Positions 33,401 to 40,305 of a DNA stretch of 46,781 bases are shown piece after piece. The notes under the pieces are model-generated. The model was given only the letters and a program-made list of their open reading frames with translations, made no database searches and was not told the DNA's origin. How positions within the stretch are numbered: position 1 is the stretch's first letter; the number at the start of each line of letters is the position of its first letter. The translations under genes were made by a program, and so were the position numbers. This DNA is from Sphaerobacter sp. (GTDB lineage Bacteria; Chloroflexota; Chloroflexia; Thermomicrobiales; Thermomicrobiaceae), in contig NZ_JADGHZ010000007.1 in NCBI RefSeq assembly GCF_019683595.1, positions 1 through 46,781 of the forward strand, in the 5' to 3' direction.

Positions 33401-33430
33401 AAACAGCCGGCGCGAAAGCGCCGGCTGTTT
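33401..33430 (-). terminator. Intrinsic terminator of small minus-strand unit
   Basis: Perfect 13-base stem (AAACAGCCGGCGC and complement) closed by a four-base loop (GAAA on the plus strand, TTTC on the minus strand). On the minus strand it is followed by TGTTGTT, giving a T-rich tract; the plus strand also shows a short T-run, so it may act in both directions. Confidence 0.8.
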
Positions 33431-33464
33431 GGGTTTCGTTGGGCATTCACCGGGGTGGTGCCTG

Positions 33465-33512
33465 CTAGCCGGCAACCTCCGCGGTGATGCCCGAAATACC
33501 GTTACTACTCAT
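33465..33512 (-). CDS. 15-residue peptide reading frame in a micro-transcript
   Basis: ATG 33512 opens a 15-codon frame (MSSNGISGITAEVAG) ending in TAG, with an AAAGGAGGTG ribosome-binding site 10 bases upstream. It has its own consensus promoter (33571-33599) and intrinsic terminator (33401-33430), making a transcript of roughly 165 nt. The bases overlapping the Shine-Dalgarno edge (GGTGATGCC, 33518-33526) are perfectly complementary to bases inside the frame (33483-33491). I recognise no family. It may be a regulatory leader, a secreted or modified mini-peptide, or the unit may be a structured small RNA in which the frame is incidental. Confidence 0.5.
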   Translation of the reverse strand: MSSNGISGITAEVAG

Positions 33513-33570
33513 ATCGTGGCATCACCTCCTTTACCCTGCTCGGTCTGGAACTTTGCGAATACGTGCACGA

Positions 33571-33599
33571 ACTCTAACACGCCGGGGGATGGGTGTCAA
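33571..33599 (-). promoter_or_regulatory. Consensus sigma-70 promoter of small unit
   Basis: On the minus strand: TTGACA (33599-33594), a 17-base spacer and TAGAGT (33576-33571). The -35 is perfect. Transcription should start near 33564. Confidence 0.75.
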
Positions 33600-33634
33600 A
33601 TGGCCGAGGGAGATCGTTGCTGCGTTGGGAAGCA

Positions 33635-34051
33635 CTACGGCTGGTTCCGCCCCGGCACGATCAGCACCTGACCGGCTTCCAGCCAGCTCGGATCGGTGAT
33701 CCCGTTGGCTTCCGCCAGGGCCTGCGGGTCGACGTTGAGTTGCACGGCGATGCCGTAGAGCGTGTCGCCCGGTTGGACCACGTAGGTGCTGCTCGCCGCT
33801 TGCTCATTCGGCGCACCCTCCTCGCCCGAGGCCGCCGGGGTCGGCGTGACGGGCGGCGGGCCGGGGGTCGGCGTCACGATCCGCAACATCGGGATCGGCG
33901 TGGGCGATGGGGTCACCGTGGGCGTCTCCGTCGTGTCGGTGCCGCGCGGGAGGCATCCGGTCAGCAGCGCCGCGGCGATGGCAACCAGCGGCACGAGAGC
34001 ACGCAAGCGGCGGGCGGCTCCTAACGCGGGCGGTGTCGGTGCGCGTCGCAT
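33635..34051 (-). CDS. LysM-domain lipoprotein
   Basis: Exported 138-residue lipoprotein. A signal helix (LVPLVAIAAALLTGC) ends in a lipobox with Cys33; a Thr/Pro-rich linker (residues 38-75) spans the wall; a single LysM domain (90-133, YVVQPGDTLYGIAVQLNVD ... GQVLIVP) should bind peptidoglycan N-acetylglucosamine. The start ATG 34051 gives a basic n-region. It lies just downstream of the DUF3006 gene on the same strand and may be co-transcribed. Confidence 0.92.
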   Translation of the reverse strand: MRRAPTPPALGAARRLRALVPLVAIAAALLTGCLPRGTDTTETPTVTPSPTPIPMLRIVTPTPGPPPVTPTPAASGEEGAPNEQAASSTYVVQPGDTLYGIAVQLNVDPQALAEANGITDPSWLEAGQVLIVPGRNQP

Positions 34052-34060
34052 CGGTGTCGT

Positions 34061-34312
34061 TCACTCCTCCGGACCGAACAGGCGGCGTTGCAGATCCCGC
34101 ACCTCGTCGCGCCGTTCCCGCTCGGTGTCTCGATCCAGCCGGAAGCGGACCCGCAGGACCGAGCCGTCCCGGGTCCCATCAGGTAGACGTTCGAGCGGTA
34201 CCACGAGTTGCTGCCCATCGTCGAAGACGAGCACCGCGAGCCGCTCGCCTGACTCTCCCTCTTCGATCTCGTCCACGGTCGCGATCAGATCGTCCTGGCG
34301 GTCGGGGCTCAC
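34061..34312 (-). CDS. DUF3006 domain protein
   Basis: An 83-residue acidic protein. The beta-rich N-terminus (ATVDEIEEGESGERLAVLVFDDGQQLVVPLERLP) and charged C-terminal helix match DUF3006, whose function is unknown. GTG 34312 overlaps the stop of the upstream ComEC-like gene (GTGA), a pairing seen in other bacteria, which suggests joint production. Soluble and probably cytoplasmic; no catalytic residues are apparent. Confidence 0.85.
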   Translation of the reverse strand: MSPDRQDDLIATVDEIEEGESGERLAVLVFDDGQQLVVPLERLPDGTRDGSVLRVRFRLDRDTERERRDEVRDLQRRLFGPEE

Positions 34313-35235
34313 GGCGTCCCCTCCTGGCGTTCCGGTTGAATCTGCGTTCCGTCCGAGACAAAGACCACGGTGCCGTCGATGTCGGTGCGGTAGACGGTTA
34401 TCCCTGCCTCGCGCAGGCGCTGCATCGTCTCGCGGTGCGGGTGGCCGTAGGAGTTGTCCGCGCCGACGGAGATGACGGCGTCTCGGGCGCCGACCGCGTC
34501 GAGGAAGGGCGTGGTGGACGACGAACGGCTGCCGTGGTGGGCGACCTGAAGGAGGTCGGCGCGCAGGGCCGACGGGTCGAGCGCGAGCAGCTCCTCTTCC
34601 GCTTCCTTCTCGATGTCGCCCGTCAGCAGGATGCGCACGTCGCCGTCGATGACCCGCAGCACGACGCTGTTGTTATTGTCATCCACCTCGCCGTCGGAGT
34701 TGGTAATGAACGGCTGGCGCGGCCAGAGGACCTCAACGCGCGTGCGTTCGCCGAGCTCGAACGTGTCGCCCCGGCGTGCCCGCCGCGCCGGGATGCCCTT
34801 CTCTTCGACGACCCGCAGCCCACGCAGGTAGGCCCGGTTGGTGTTCTCGATGGCCGGGTCGATGTAAGTGCCGGCCGGGAAGCGCGTCAGCACGGTCGCC
34901 AGCTCACCGATGTGGTCCTGATCGGGATGACTGGCCACGACATAATCCAACTGCTGAACCCCGTACCGGCGGAAGAAGGGGAGGATCACGGTGTCGACGG
35001 CGTTCTCTCGGTCCCCCATGTCGAAGAGGAGGCTGCGGCCGTCGGCGGTAATGATCCCTACGCTGAGGCCCTGACCGACGTCGAAGAAGGCGATGCGGGT
35101 CAGCTCGCCGGGCTCCACCGTGCCGCGCTCGTCGCCGATGAGCGACGGGAGCGCGAGTGCGACGATGACGAGGAGCAGGATGAGCGCCAGCGCGAAGACA
35201 ACCCTGCGCAGGCGGCGAGACGAACGGCGGTTCAT
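34309..35235 (-). CDS. ComEC/Rec2-like metallo-beta-lactamase-fold protein
   Basis: A 308-residue exported or membrane-anchored hydrolase. An N-terminal signal anchor (RVVFALALILLLVIVALALPSL) is followed by the MBL domain of stand-alone ComEC-like proteins: IAFFDVGQGLSVGIITADGRSLLFDMG, the metal motif ASHPDQDHIGEL, VVLRVIDGDVRILLTGDIE and VAHHGSRSSSTTPFLDAV. These extracellular domains are thought to act on nucleic acids or phosphoesters. ATG 35235 overlaps the TGA of the phosphatidyltransferase gene (ATGA), and its own stop overlaps the DUF3006 start. The frame extends further upstream but that part is an overlap artefact. It lacks ComEC's channel domain. Confidence 0.88.
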   Translation of the reverse strand: MNRRSSRRLRRVVFALALILLLVIVALALPSLIGDERGTVEPGELTRIAFFDVGQGLSVGIITADGRSLLFDMGDRENAVDTVILPFFRRYGVQQLDYVVASHPDQDHIGELATVLTRFPAGTYIDPAIENTNRAYLRGLRVVEEKGIPARRARRGDTFELGERTRVEVLWPRQPFITNSDGEVDDNNNSVVLRVIDGDVRILLTGDIEKEAEEELLALDPSALRADLLQVAHHGSRSSSTTPFLDAVGARDAVISVGADNSYGHPHRETMQRLREAGITVYRTDIDGTVVFVSDGTQIQPERQEGTP

Positions 35236-35843
35236 GATGCCGGATGGTTCGGGCGCGGCTCGTCGCCGCGTGTCGCCTGCCAAACGTGGAGGATGCGCTG
35301 CAGCGTCGTCACGTTGGTCAGGATGGCCAGGATCCAGAGCGCCCAGACGGGTCGGTTGAGGATGAGGAAGACGGCAAGCAGGATGACGCGCTCGGGGCGC
35401 GCGAAGAGCCCCACCTCGGCCTTGACCCCGACCGCCTCGGCGCGGGCGCGGGTGTAGCTGACCATGATCGAGCCGACCACGGTGGCGTAGACCAGCAGGA
35501 TGGGGATCGTCTCGGTTCCGGAGCGCAGCAGGTAGACGAGTACGCCGCCGTAGACGAGTGCCTCCGAGTAGCGATCGAGGGTGGAGTCGAAGAAGCCGCC
35601 GAAGCGCGTGACCCGGTTGGTGACGCGCGCCACGGCGCCGTCGAGCATGTCGAACGCTCCCGCGGCCAGCGCCAGGATGCCACCGGCCACCAGGTTGCCA
35701 CTGGCGATCACGGCGGCCACGACCAGGTTCAGCAACAGGCCCAGCAGCGTGAAGCCGTTCGGGGAGAGGCGCGTGCGGGCCACCAGCAGCCCAACCCGCT
35801 GCAATCGCAGCCGCACCCAATCGCCGACGAGCGTACTAATCAT
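35232..35843 (-). CDS. CDP-alcohol phosphatidyltransferase, PI-phosphate-synthase-like
   Basis: Integral membrane enzyme of 203 residues with about six helices, transferring a phosphatidyl (or diol-phosphatidyl) group from a CDP-lipid to an alcohol. The full signature is present: Asp65-x2-Asp68-Gly69-x2-Ala72-Arg73 ... Gly82-x3-Asp86-x3-Asp90. The RARAEAVGVKAEVGLFARPERV segment (132-153) resembles the inositol-phosphate-binding part of bacterial PI-phosphate synthases. The neighbouring PimA-like glycosyltransferase supports a phosphatidylinositol product. It is ATGA-coupled to the ComEC-like gene. PgsA-type phosphatidylglycerol phosphate synthase is the alternative. Confidence 0.85.
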   Translation of the reverse strand: MISTLVGDWVRLRLQRVGLLVARTRLSPNGFTLLGLLLNLVVAAVIASGNLVAGGILALAAGAFDMLDGAVARVTNRVTRFGGFFDSTLDRYSEALVYGGVLVYLLRSGTETIPILLVYATVVGSIMVSYTRARAEAVGVKAEVGLFARPERVILLAVFLILNRPVWALWILAILTNVTTLQRILHVWQATRGDEPRPNHPAS

Positions 35844-35852
35844 CGTCGTCCC

Positions 35853-37025
35853 CTACCCGGCGACTCGCGCGTCGCGGAGAGCGCGCGCTTTCGTGGGCCG
35901 CATGTAGCGGCCATAGCGGTCCAACGCCCGCTCGTAGACATCCAATACCCGGCGCGCGATCACGGACCACGAGTGCTCCTCGGCCCGGCGACGGCCTGCC
36001 TCACCCAGTCGCGCAGCCAGCTCCCGATCGGCCAGCACGTGGACCAGCGCCAGGGCAAGCGCCTCCGGGTTCTTCGGCTCGACGAGGAGCCCTTCCACTC
36101 CGTGCCGTACCACCGCCGTGTAGCCGTCGATGTTGGTGGCCACCACGGGCCGCCCGGATGCCATCGCCTCAAGCAGGACGATACCGAAGCTCTCCCGGCC
36201 GGTCGAGGGCGCGCAGAACACGTCCGCCGAGGCGTAGTACGAAGGGAGATCCTGCTTCGACACCGCGCCGACAAACGTCACGTTGTCGAGCTCGTAGCGC
36301 TCCAACAGCCGGTCGTAGCGCCACGCCTGCCCCGGCCCGACGACCAACAGGTGGACACCCGGGAACTCCTGCCGGACCAGCGCGATCGCTCGCAGGAGAT
36401 ACTTCAGCCCCTTACGCGACTCATTGTAGCGCCCGACGAACAGCACGGTCGGCCCCGAGATATGCGGATGGTGGATCTTCGGCACGTGTGGTCCGAACTG
36501 CTCGATGTCGATGCCGTTCGGGATGATTTCGTAGACCGCCGGGAAGTACTGGCTCACGAACTCCTCGGCCGAGGGAGAGACGGCGATGCGCGCGTGCAGC
36601 TTGCCGTGGAAGAAGGAGAGCAGCGGCTTGCCGTAGAGGTAGGCCAGGTTCGACGAGCGCGCCGCGTGGAAGGTGCCGATGTTGACCGTCTTCGAATGAA
36701 GCAGCACCATGAGCGGGAGCGTCGGCGCGAGCGGTTCGTGTAGGTGGATGATGTCGAAGTCCTCGTCGTGCAGGAACTCCTTGACCTTGCCCGAGATGAG
36801 GGGCGAGAGCGTGATGCGCGCGGTCGACCCGTTCGACGGGACCGGGACCGCCAGGCCGAGCCGGTAGATATGGCCGTCGTCCTCCTCGCCCTCCTCGTCG
36901 GAGCGCGGCGCGAGGATGCGTGTCTGGTGTCCCAGCGCGCGGAACTCCCGGTCGAGGTGCATGATGTGCTCGTTAACCCCGCCGGGGTACCCAAAATCGA
37001 ATGGCGACACGAGGAGGATCTTCAT
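35853..37025 (-). CDS. Family 4 glycosyltransferase, PimA-like
   Basis: GT-B-fold glycosyltransferase of 390 residues, using a nucleotide sugar at the cytoplasmic face of the membrane. The start MKILLVSPFDFGYPGGVNEHI contains the acceptor-binding glycine loop. Further segments are IIHLHEPLAPTLPL, IPNGIDIEQF, VLFVGRYNESRKGLKYLLRA and the donor-site EX7E motif GRESFGIVLLEAMASGRPVVA. These match PimA, the phosphatidyl-myo-inositol mannosyltransferase. ATG 37025 is preceded by AAAGGG. Placed 9 bases upstream of the phosphatidyltransferase, the pair suggests synthesis of mannosylated phosphoinositides. That fits reports of such lipids in Thermomicrobia (recalled, not verified). Confidence 0.88.
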   Translation of the reverse strand: MKILLVSPFDFGYPGGVNEHIMHLDREFRALGHQTRILAPRSDEEGEEDDGHIYRLGLAVPVPSNGSTARITLSPLISGKVKEFLHDEDFDIIHLHEPLAPTLPLMVLLHSKTVNIGTFHAARSSNLAYLYGKPLLSFFHGKLHARIAVSPSAEEFVSQYFPAVYEIIPNGIDIEQFGPHVPKIHHPHISGPTVLFVGRYNESRKGLKYLLRAIALVRQEFPGVHLLVVGPGQAWRYDRLLERYELDNVTFVGAVSKQDLPSYYASADVFCAPSTGRESFGIVLLEAMASGRPVVATNIDGYTAVVRHGVEGLLVEPKNPEALALALVHVLADRELAARLGEAGRRRAEEHSWSVIARRVLDVYERALDRYGRYMRPTKARALRDARVAG

Positions 37026-37245
37026 GGAACCCTTTCGCGCGGCCGCCTGCTGCGGACGTGAGGCGTTGTCGCTACCGCCATTGTACACGCCATCGGGCGC
37101 ATCATCGGCCGGCGGACGGGCGAGCGACGATGCTATCCATCCAGCGCCGGCGACCAGCCGGGCTGGATTGCCGCCGCGGCAGCGCGCGGCAGTATAGCGG
37201 TGTCGCGCTGGGCTGTCCATGCCCCACGGGAGAGGAGACGCGCCG

Positions 37246-37419
37246 ATGAACTGGCCCGCCGGTCTTGTTGCAGCCGGATTCTGGGTGTTGCTCAGCGCCG
37301 TCTGGGCCGCGCTACAGCCCGCACTCTACCCAGTCTCAACCACCCGCCTCGCGGGACGCGTCGTTCGGGATCTCGCACCCGCGCTGCTGCTCGGCTGGCT
37401 GGTGGCCCGGCTCGCCTGA
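37246..37419 (+). CDS. Small two-helix membrane protein, 57 residues
   Basis: A 57-residue frame starting at ATG 37246 with AGAGGAG 8 bases upstream. Two hydrophobic segments (GLVAAGFWVLLSAVWAAL and LAPALLLGWLVARL) are separated by a short polar loop. No family recognised. It lies divergent from the glycosyltransferase and convergent with the PRC-barrel gene. The ribosome-binding site and clean hydrophobic pattern support it being real; a role is unknown. Confidence 0.6.
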   Translation: MNWPAGLVAAGFWVLLSAVWAALQPALYPVSTTRLAGRVVRDLAPALLLGWLVARLA

Positions 37420-37423
37420 CCGG

Positions 37424-37966
37424 CTAGCCCTGCGACTCCTCCTGCCCGGGAGCGGTCTCCGGCTGCGCGCCCTCGGCCGGGGGATTGGCGACTCGCTCCG
37501 GGATAACGACGGCGTCGCGCCCGATGCTGATTACCGCGTCGATCGGCACGGAGATGTTCGACCGGAACGGCCCGGTCAACCCGGCACGGACGATCTCCAG
37601 GCCGGTGATGGCCCCGGTCTGCTCGTCGATGAGCACGCTTGCCACCGAGCCGATGCGGCTGCCTTCCTCGCTCACGACCTTTAGCGAGCTAATCTCGCCC
37701 AGTGACGGGTACTGCCGGTAGCGGTGCTCGGTGTCTTCTCCCTGGAGCACCGCACGACTCTGCACCATGACGGCGTCCGGTCCGATCGAGCGCACGTCGC
37801 CTCGCTCCACCACATTCGTGGTGCCGCCGATGAGGCCGCCGCTGCGGACGGAAAACGCCTGGATCGCGCGGTCGTCGATCGAGAAGAGCAGGTCGTGCAC
37901 CGTCCCCAACTGCTCGCCGCCCTCGATCGACACCACCGGCATCCCTTTGAGTCGCTTCGCATCCAT
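37424..37966 (-). CDS. PRC-barrel domain protein
   Basis: A 180-residue soluble protein with two PRC-barrel-like domains (about residues 1-80, KRLKGMPVVSIEGGEQLGTVHDLLFSID, and 85-165, EISSLKVVSEEGSRIGSVASVLID), followed by a Pro/Glu/Gln-rich tail. PRC barrels occur in photosynthetic reaction centre H subunits and in RimM; stand-alone copies are of uncertain function and may bind proteins or membranes. ATG 37966 is preceded by GGGAGG. Convergent with the small membrane gene, whose stop is 4 bases away. Confidence 0.85.
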   Translation of the reverse strand: MDAKRLKGMPVVSIEGGEQLGTVHDLLFSIDDRAIQAFSVRSGGLIGGTTNVVERGDVRSIGPDAVMVQSRAVLQGEDTEHRYRQYPSLGEISSLKVVSEEGSRIGSVASVLIDEQTGAITGLEIVRAGLTGPFRSNISVPIDAVISIGRDAVVIPERVANPPAEGAQPETAPGQEESQG

Positions 37967-38100
37967 CGCGCAGCCTCCCTCCGTGGCCCGGCGGCCCTCG
38001 CAAATCGCCGTGCGTCCCGGTGCCCCTGCGGAAGCAAAGGATGTGCCACTGGGGCGCGGGGATGCCTGAGCGTGCTCCTGCGGCATGCGACGACCGCCTC

Positions 38101-38129
38101 TTGACAATCCGGTTCTTGGGTGATAGGGT
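38101..38129 (+). promoter_or_regulatory. Consensus promoter of GntR/ABC operon
   Basis: TTGACA (38101-38106), a 17-base spacer and TAGGGT (38124-38129). The -35 is perfect. The operator at 38127-38150 overlaps its -10. Confidence 0.75.
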
Positions 38130-38150
38130 TCATTAGTAGAGTAATGAACC
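38127..38150 (+). promoter_or_regulatory. Operator for YtrA-type GntR repressor
   Basis: Perfect inverted repeat GGTTCATTA-N6-TAATGAACC overlapping the end of the -10 element and the transcription start. The location 21 bases before a YtrA-family gene strongly suggests autorepression. Confidence 0.75.
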
Positions 38151-38171
38151 GTAGAGGCAGGTGGCAGGACC

Positions 38172-38540
38172 GTGTTTGACGACCGAAGCCCGATCTACCG
38201 ACAGATCGCGGAACAGATCAAGCAAGCGATCCTGACCGGAGACCTCCAGGAGGAGGAACAGGTCATGTCGACCAACCAGTACGCCGCCTTTTACCGGATC
38301 AACCCGGCGACGGCGGCCAAGGCCTTCCAGGAGCTGGTGGACGAAGGGCTCCTCTACAAGCGGCGCGGCATCGGGATGTTCGTCAGCCCCGGCGCACGCG
38401 AACGGCTGCGTTCCCAGCGCCGCGAGCGCTTCTTCGCGGACGTGGTCGAGCCGATGGTGGCCGAGGCCCGGGCGATCGGCATCCCCCTGCGCGAGGTCAT
38501 CCAGTGGCTGGAGCAACGGGAAGGCGAGGAGGAGCGATGA
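38172..38540 (+). CDS. YtrA-family GntR transcriptional regulator
   Basis: A 122-residue repressor, typical of the short YtrA subfamily that controls adjacent ABC transporters. Residues 8-75 form the winged helix-turn-helix (PIYRQIAEQIKQAIL ... YRINPATAAKAFQELVDEGLLYKRRG) and the remainder is a short dimerisation helix pair. GTG 38172 is the start. The stop overlaps the ATPase gene start (ATGA). Control by the operator at 38127-38150 is inferred from its position; family members respond to cell-wall or membrane stress, but the signal here is unknown. Confidence 0.92.
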   Translation: MFDDRSPIYRQIAEQIKQAILTGDLQEEEQVMSTNQYAAFYRINPATAAKAFQELVDEGLLYKRRGIGMFVSPGARERLRSQRRERFFADVVEPMVAEARAIGIPLREVIQWLEQREGEEER

Positions 38541-39427
38541 TCGAACGCATCGATATCGACCACCTGACGCTGCGGTACGGGGATGTGACCGCCCTCGACG
38601 AGCTGAGTCTGTCGATGGTGGGCGGCAAGATCTACGGCCTGCTGGGGCGCAATGGCTCCGGCAAGACGAGCCTGCTGTCGGTCCTCGCCTCCTTCCGCAA
38701 GCCGACATCGGGGGATGTCCGAATCAATGGACAGCCGGTGTTCGAGAATCAGGCCATCACCAGTCAGATCGCCTTCATCCGTGAGAGCGGCGACACGGTG
38801 GAGGACACTGAGAAGGTCGAGTCGGCGATGCGGTACGCCGCGTACCTGCGGCCGAACTGGGACGCCGAGTACGCCGCCCGGCTCCTGGAACGCTTTGAGG
38901 TGTCAACGAAGGCCAGGATCGGCAGCCTCTCCCGGGGCAAGCGGTCCGCGCTCGGCATCGTACTGGGCTTGGCCGCACGCGCGCCGCTGACGATCTTCGA
39001 CGAGACGTACCTCGGAATGGACGCGCCGTCGCGGTACGCCTTCTACGACGAGCTCCTGAACGACTTCATGGAGCACCCGCGCACGTTCATTATCTCGACC
39101 CACCTGATCGAAGAGGTGAGCCGGCTCTTCGAGAACGTCGTCATCATCGATCGCGGCCGGCTGGTCGTGCAGGACGACGTCGAGACGTTGCTGAGTCGCG
39201 GCAACGCGGTTACGGGGCCGGCCGACGTCGTAGATCAGTTCGTCAACGGGTACGGGTTCACCGTGATCGGCACCCGGCAACTTGGCCGGACGAAGTCGGC
39301 GATGGTCTACGGGCAGCTCGATCCCGAGAAGCGCGCCGAGGCCCGTGCGGCTGGGCTCGACCTCGAGCCCTTGGCGCTCCAGGACCTATTCGTCCACCTG
39401 ACCGAACCGAGAGGAGACCAGTCGTGA
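38537..39427 (+). CDS. ABC transporter ATPase (YtrB/BcrA type)
   Basis: ATP-binding subunit of 296 residues. Walker A is GRNGSGKT (37-44), the signature is a degenerate SLSRGKRSA (LSRGK 131-135 rather than LSGGQ), and Walker B reads LTIFDET (151-157), with Thr in place of the usual Pro after DE. The H-loop is IISTHLIEE. ATG 38537 is in the ATGA overlap with the repressor gene and its end overlaps the permease start (GTGA), so all three are translationally coupled. The degenerate signature resembles this actinobacterial/chloroflexal subgroup; ATPase activity is expected but not certain. Confidence 0.9.
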   Translation: MIERIDIDHLTLRYGDVTALDELSLSMVGGKIYGLLGRNGSGKTSLLSVLASFRKPTSGDVRINGQPVFENQAITSQIAFIRESGDTVEDTEKVESAMRYAAYLRPNWDAEYAARLLERFEVSTKARIGSLSRGKRSALGIVLGLAARAPLTIFDETYLGMDAPSRYAFYDELLNDFMEHPRTFIISTHLIEEVSRLFENVVIIDRGRLVVQDDVETLLSRGNAVTGPADVVDQFVNGYGFTVIGTRQLGRTKSAMVYGQLDPEKRAEARAAGLDLEPLALQDLFVHLTEPRGDQS

Positions 39428-40167
39428 GCCAGGCAGCGATCGCGCAGCGGATGCAGCGGAGTTGGCGCTTCCCCACCCCGCTGGTGACCGATTACGGGGG
39501 CTTCCTCACTGCGGCGTGGGCCGGCGTGCTCGTGGTGACCTTCGCCGGGAGCCTGGTGTCTGCCACGTTCTTCGGCCTCATCCCAGCCTCGGCGTGGGAG
39601 CTCATCACCCCTCCGGCGCGGGTGTATATGGCGGTTATCTCCGCGTTCGTGGTGTACAGCTTCCTGCCGCTGTACGTCAGTCATGGCCAGACGCGGCGTG
39701 GCTTCGCCATCGAGGGACTCATCGCCCTGGTGGTGCATGCCGCCCTCGCCACGGTGCTGATAACCCTCGGCTTTGTGATCGAAGCGGGGTGGTACCGGGT
39801 GATGGGGTGGACGCGCGGCGTGCCCGATGGGCACCTCTTCACCTCTTACGGGAACCTGCCGCTGATCGTCGCTGAGTACGGGCTGGCGTTCCTGGTCTGG
39901 TCGGCGGCCGGGGCCTTCGCCGGGGCAGCGTTCTACCGGTCCAGCCGTGGTGGGTGGCTCGCGCTGCCCCCTGCGCTGGTGATGGTCGGGATCACCGGCT
40001 CTGCCCTCGGCGAATCGCTGGGCCCCATCACTCGCTTCTATCGGGATCTGACGGGTGCGGAGGCTGGATCGCTGCCGTTCGCGACGGTCGTGTCGGTTGC
40101 CTGCATTCTGGTCGCGGGGGCGGCAACGTGGTTGCTGATCCGGGACGTCCCGATCCGCAAGCGCTGA
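39424..40167 (+). CDS. ABC transporter membrane subunit
   Basis: Integral membrane protein of 247 residues with about six helices (for example AAWAGVLVVTFAGSLVSATFFGLI, VYMAVISAFVVYSFLPLYV, LIALVVHAALATVLITLGFVI). GTG 39424 overlaps the ATPase stop. It has no family I can name beyond being the membrane partner expected for a BcrA-type ATPase in a YtrA-controlled operon. It may export a small molecule or sense the envelope. The operon ends in a hairpin overlapping the stop codon. Confidence 0.8.
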   Translation: MSQAAIAQRMQRSWRFPTPLVTDYGGFLTAAWAGVLVVTFAGSLVSATFFGLIPASAWELITPPARVYMAVISAFVVYSFLPLYVSHGQTRRGFAIEGLIALVVHAALATVLITLGFVIEAGWYRVMGWTRGVPDGHLFTSYGNLPLIVAEYGLAFLVWSAAGAFAGAAFYRSSRGGWLALPPALVMVGITGSALGESLGPITRFYRDLTGAEAGSLPFATVVSVACILVAGAATWLLIRDVPIRKR

Positions 40168-40200
40168 GGCGTCCACCACGAGGTGCGGATGCCTCAGCGC
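40161..40200 (+). terminator. Terminator overlapping permease stop
   Basis: Stem of 14 bases with one G-U pair (GCGCTGAGGCGTCC with GGATGCCTCAGCGC) and a 12-base loop. The stem begins before the TGA stop of the permease. No U-tract is visible. Confidence 0.55.
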
Positions 40201-40305
40201 CTGGAATGTGGCATGGCCGGGCCGGTGGTCGCCGCCCGGCCGGTCGCCTGCATCGGCGGAGCCAATCGGGTGCCGAACCAGCGGGAGGTGTGACGCCGGG
40301 CCGGT

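Noticed and set aside
33907-35457. 516-codon plus-strand frame over the LysM, DUF3006 and MBL genes
   Set aside because: Antisense shadow; the three minus-strand genes have signal peptides, domains and ATGA/GTGA couplings.
35244-36743. 499-codon plus-strand frame over the phosphatidyltransferase and glycosyltransferase
   Set aside because: Antisense to two well-supported genes, with low-complexity His/Arg/Asp-rich translation.
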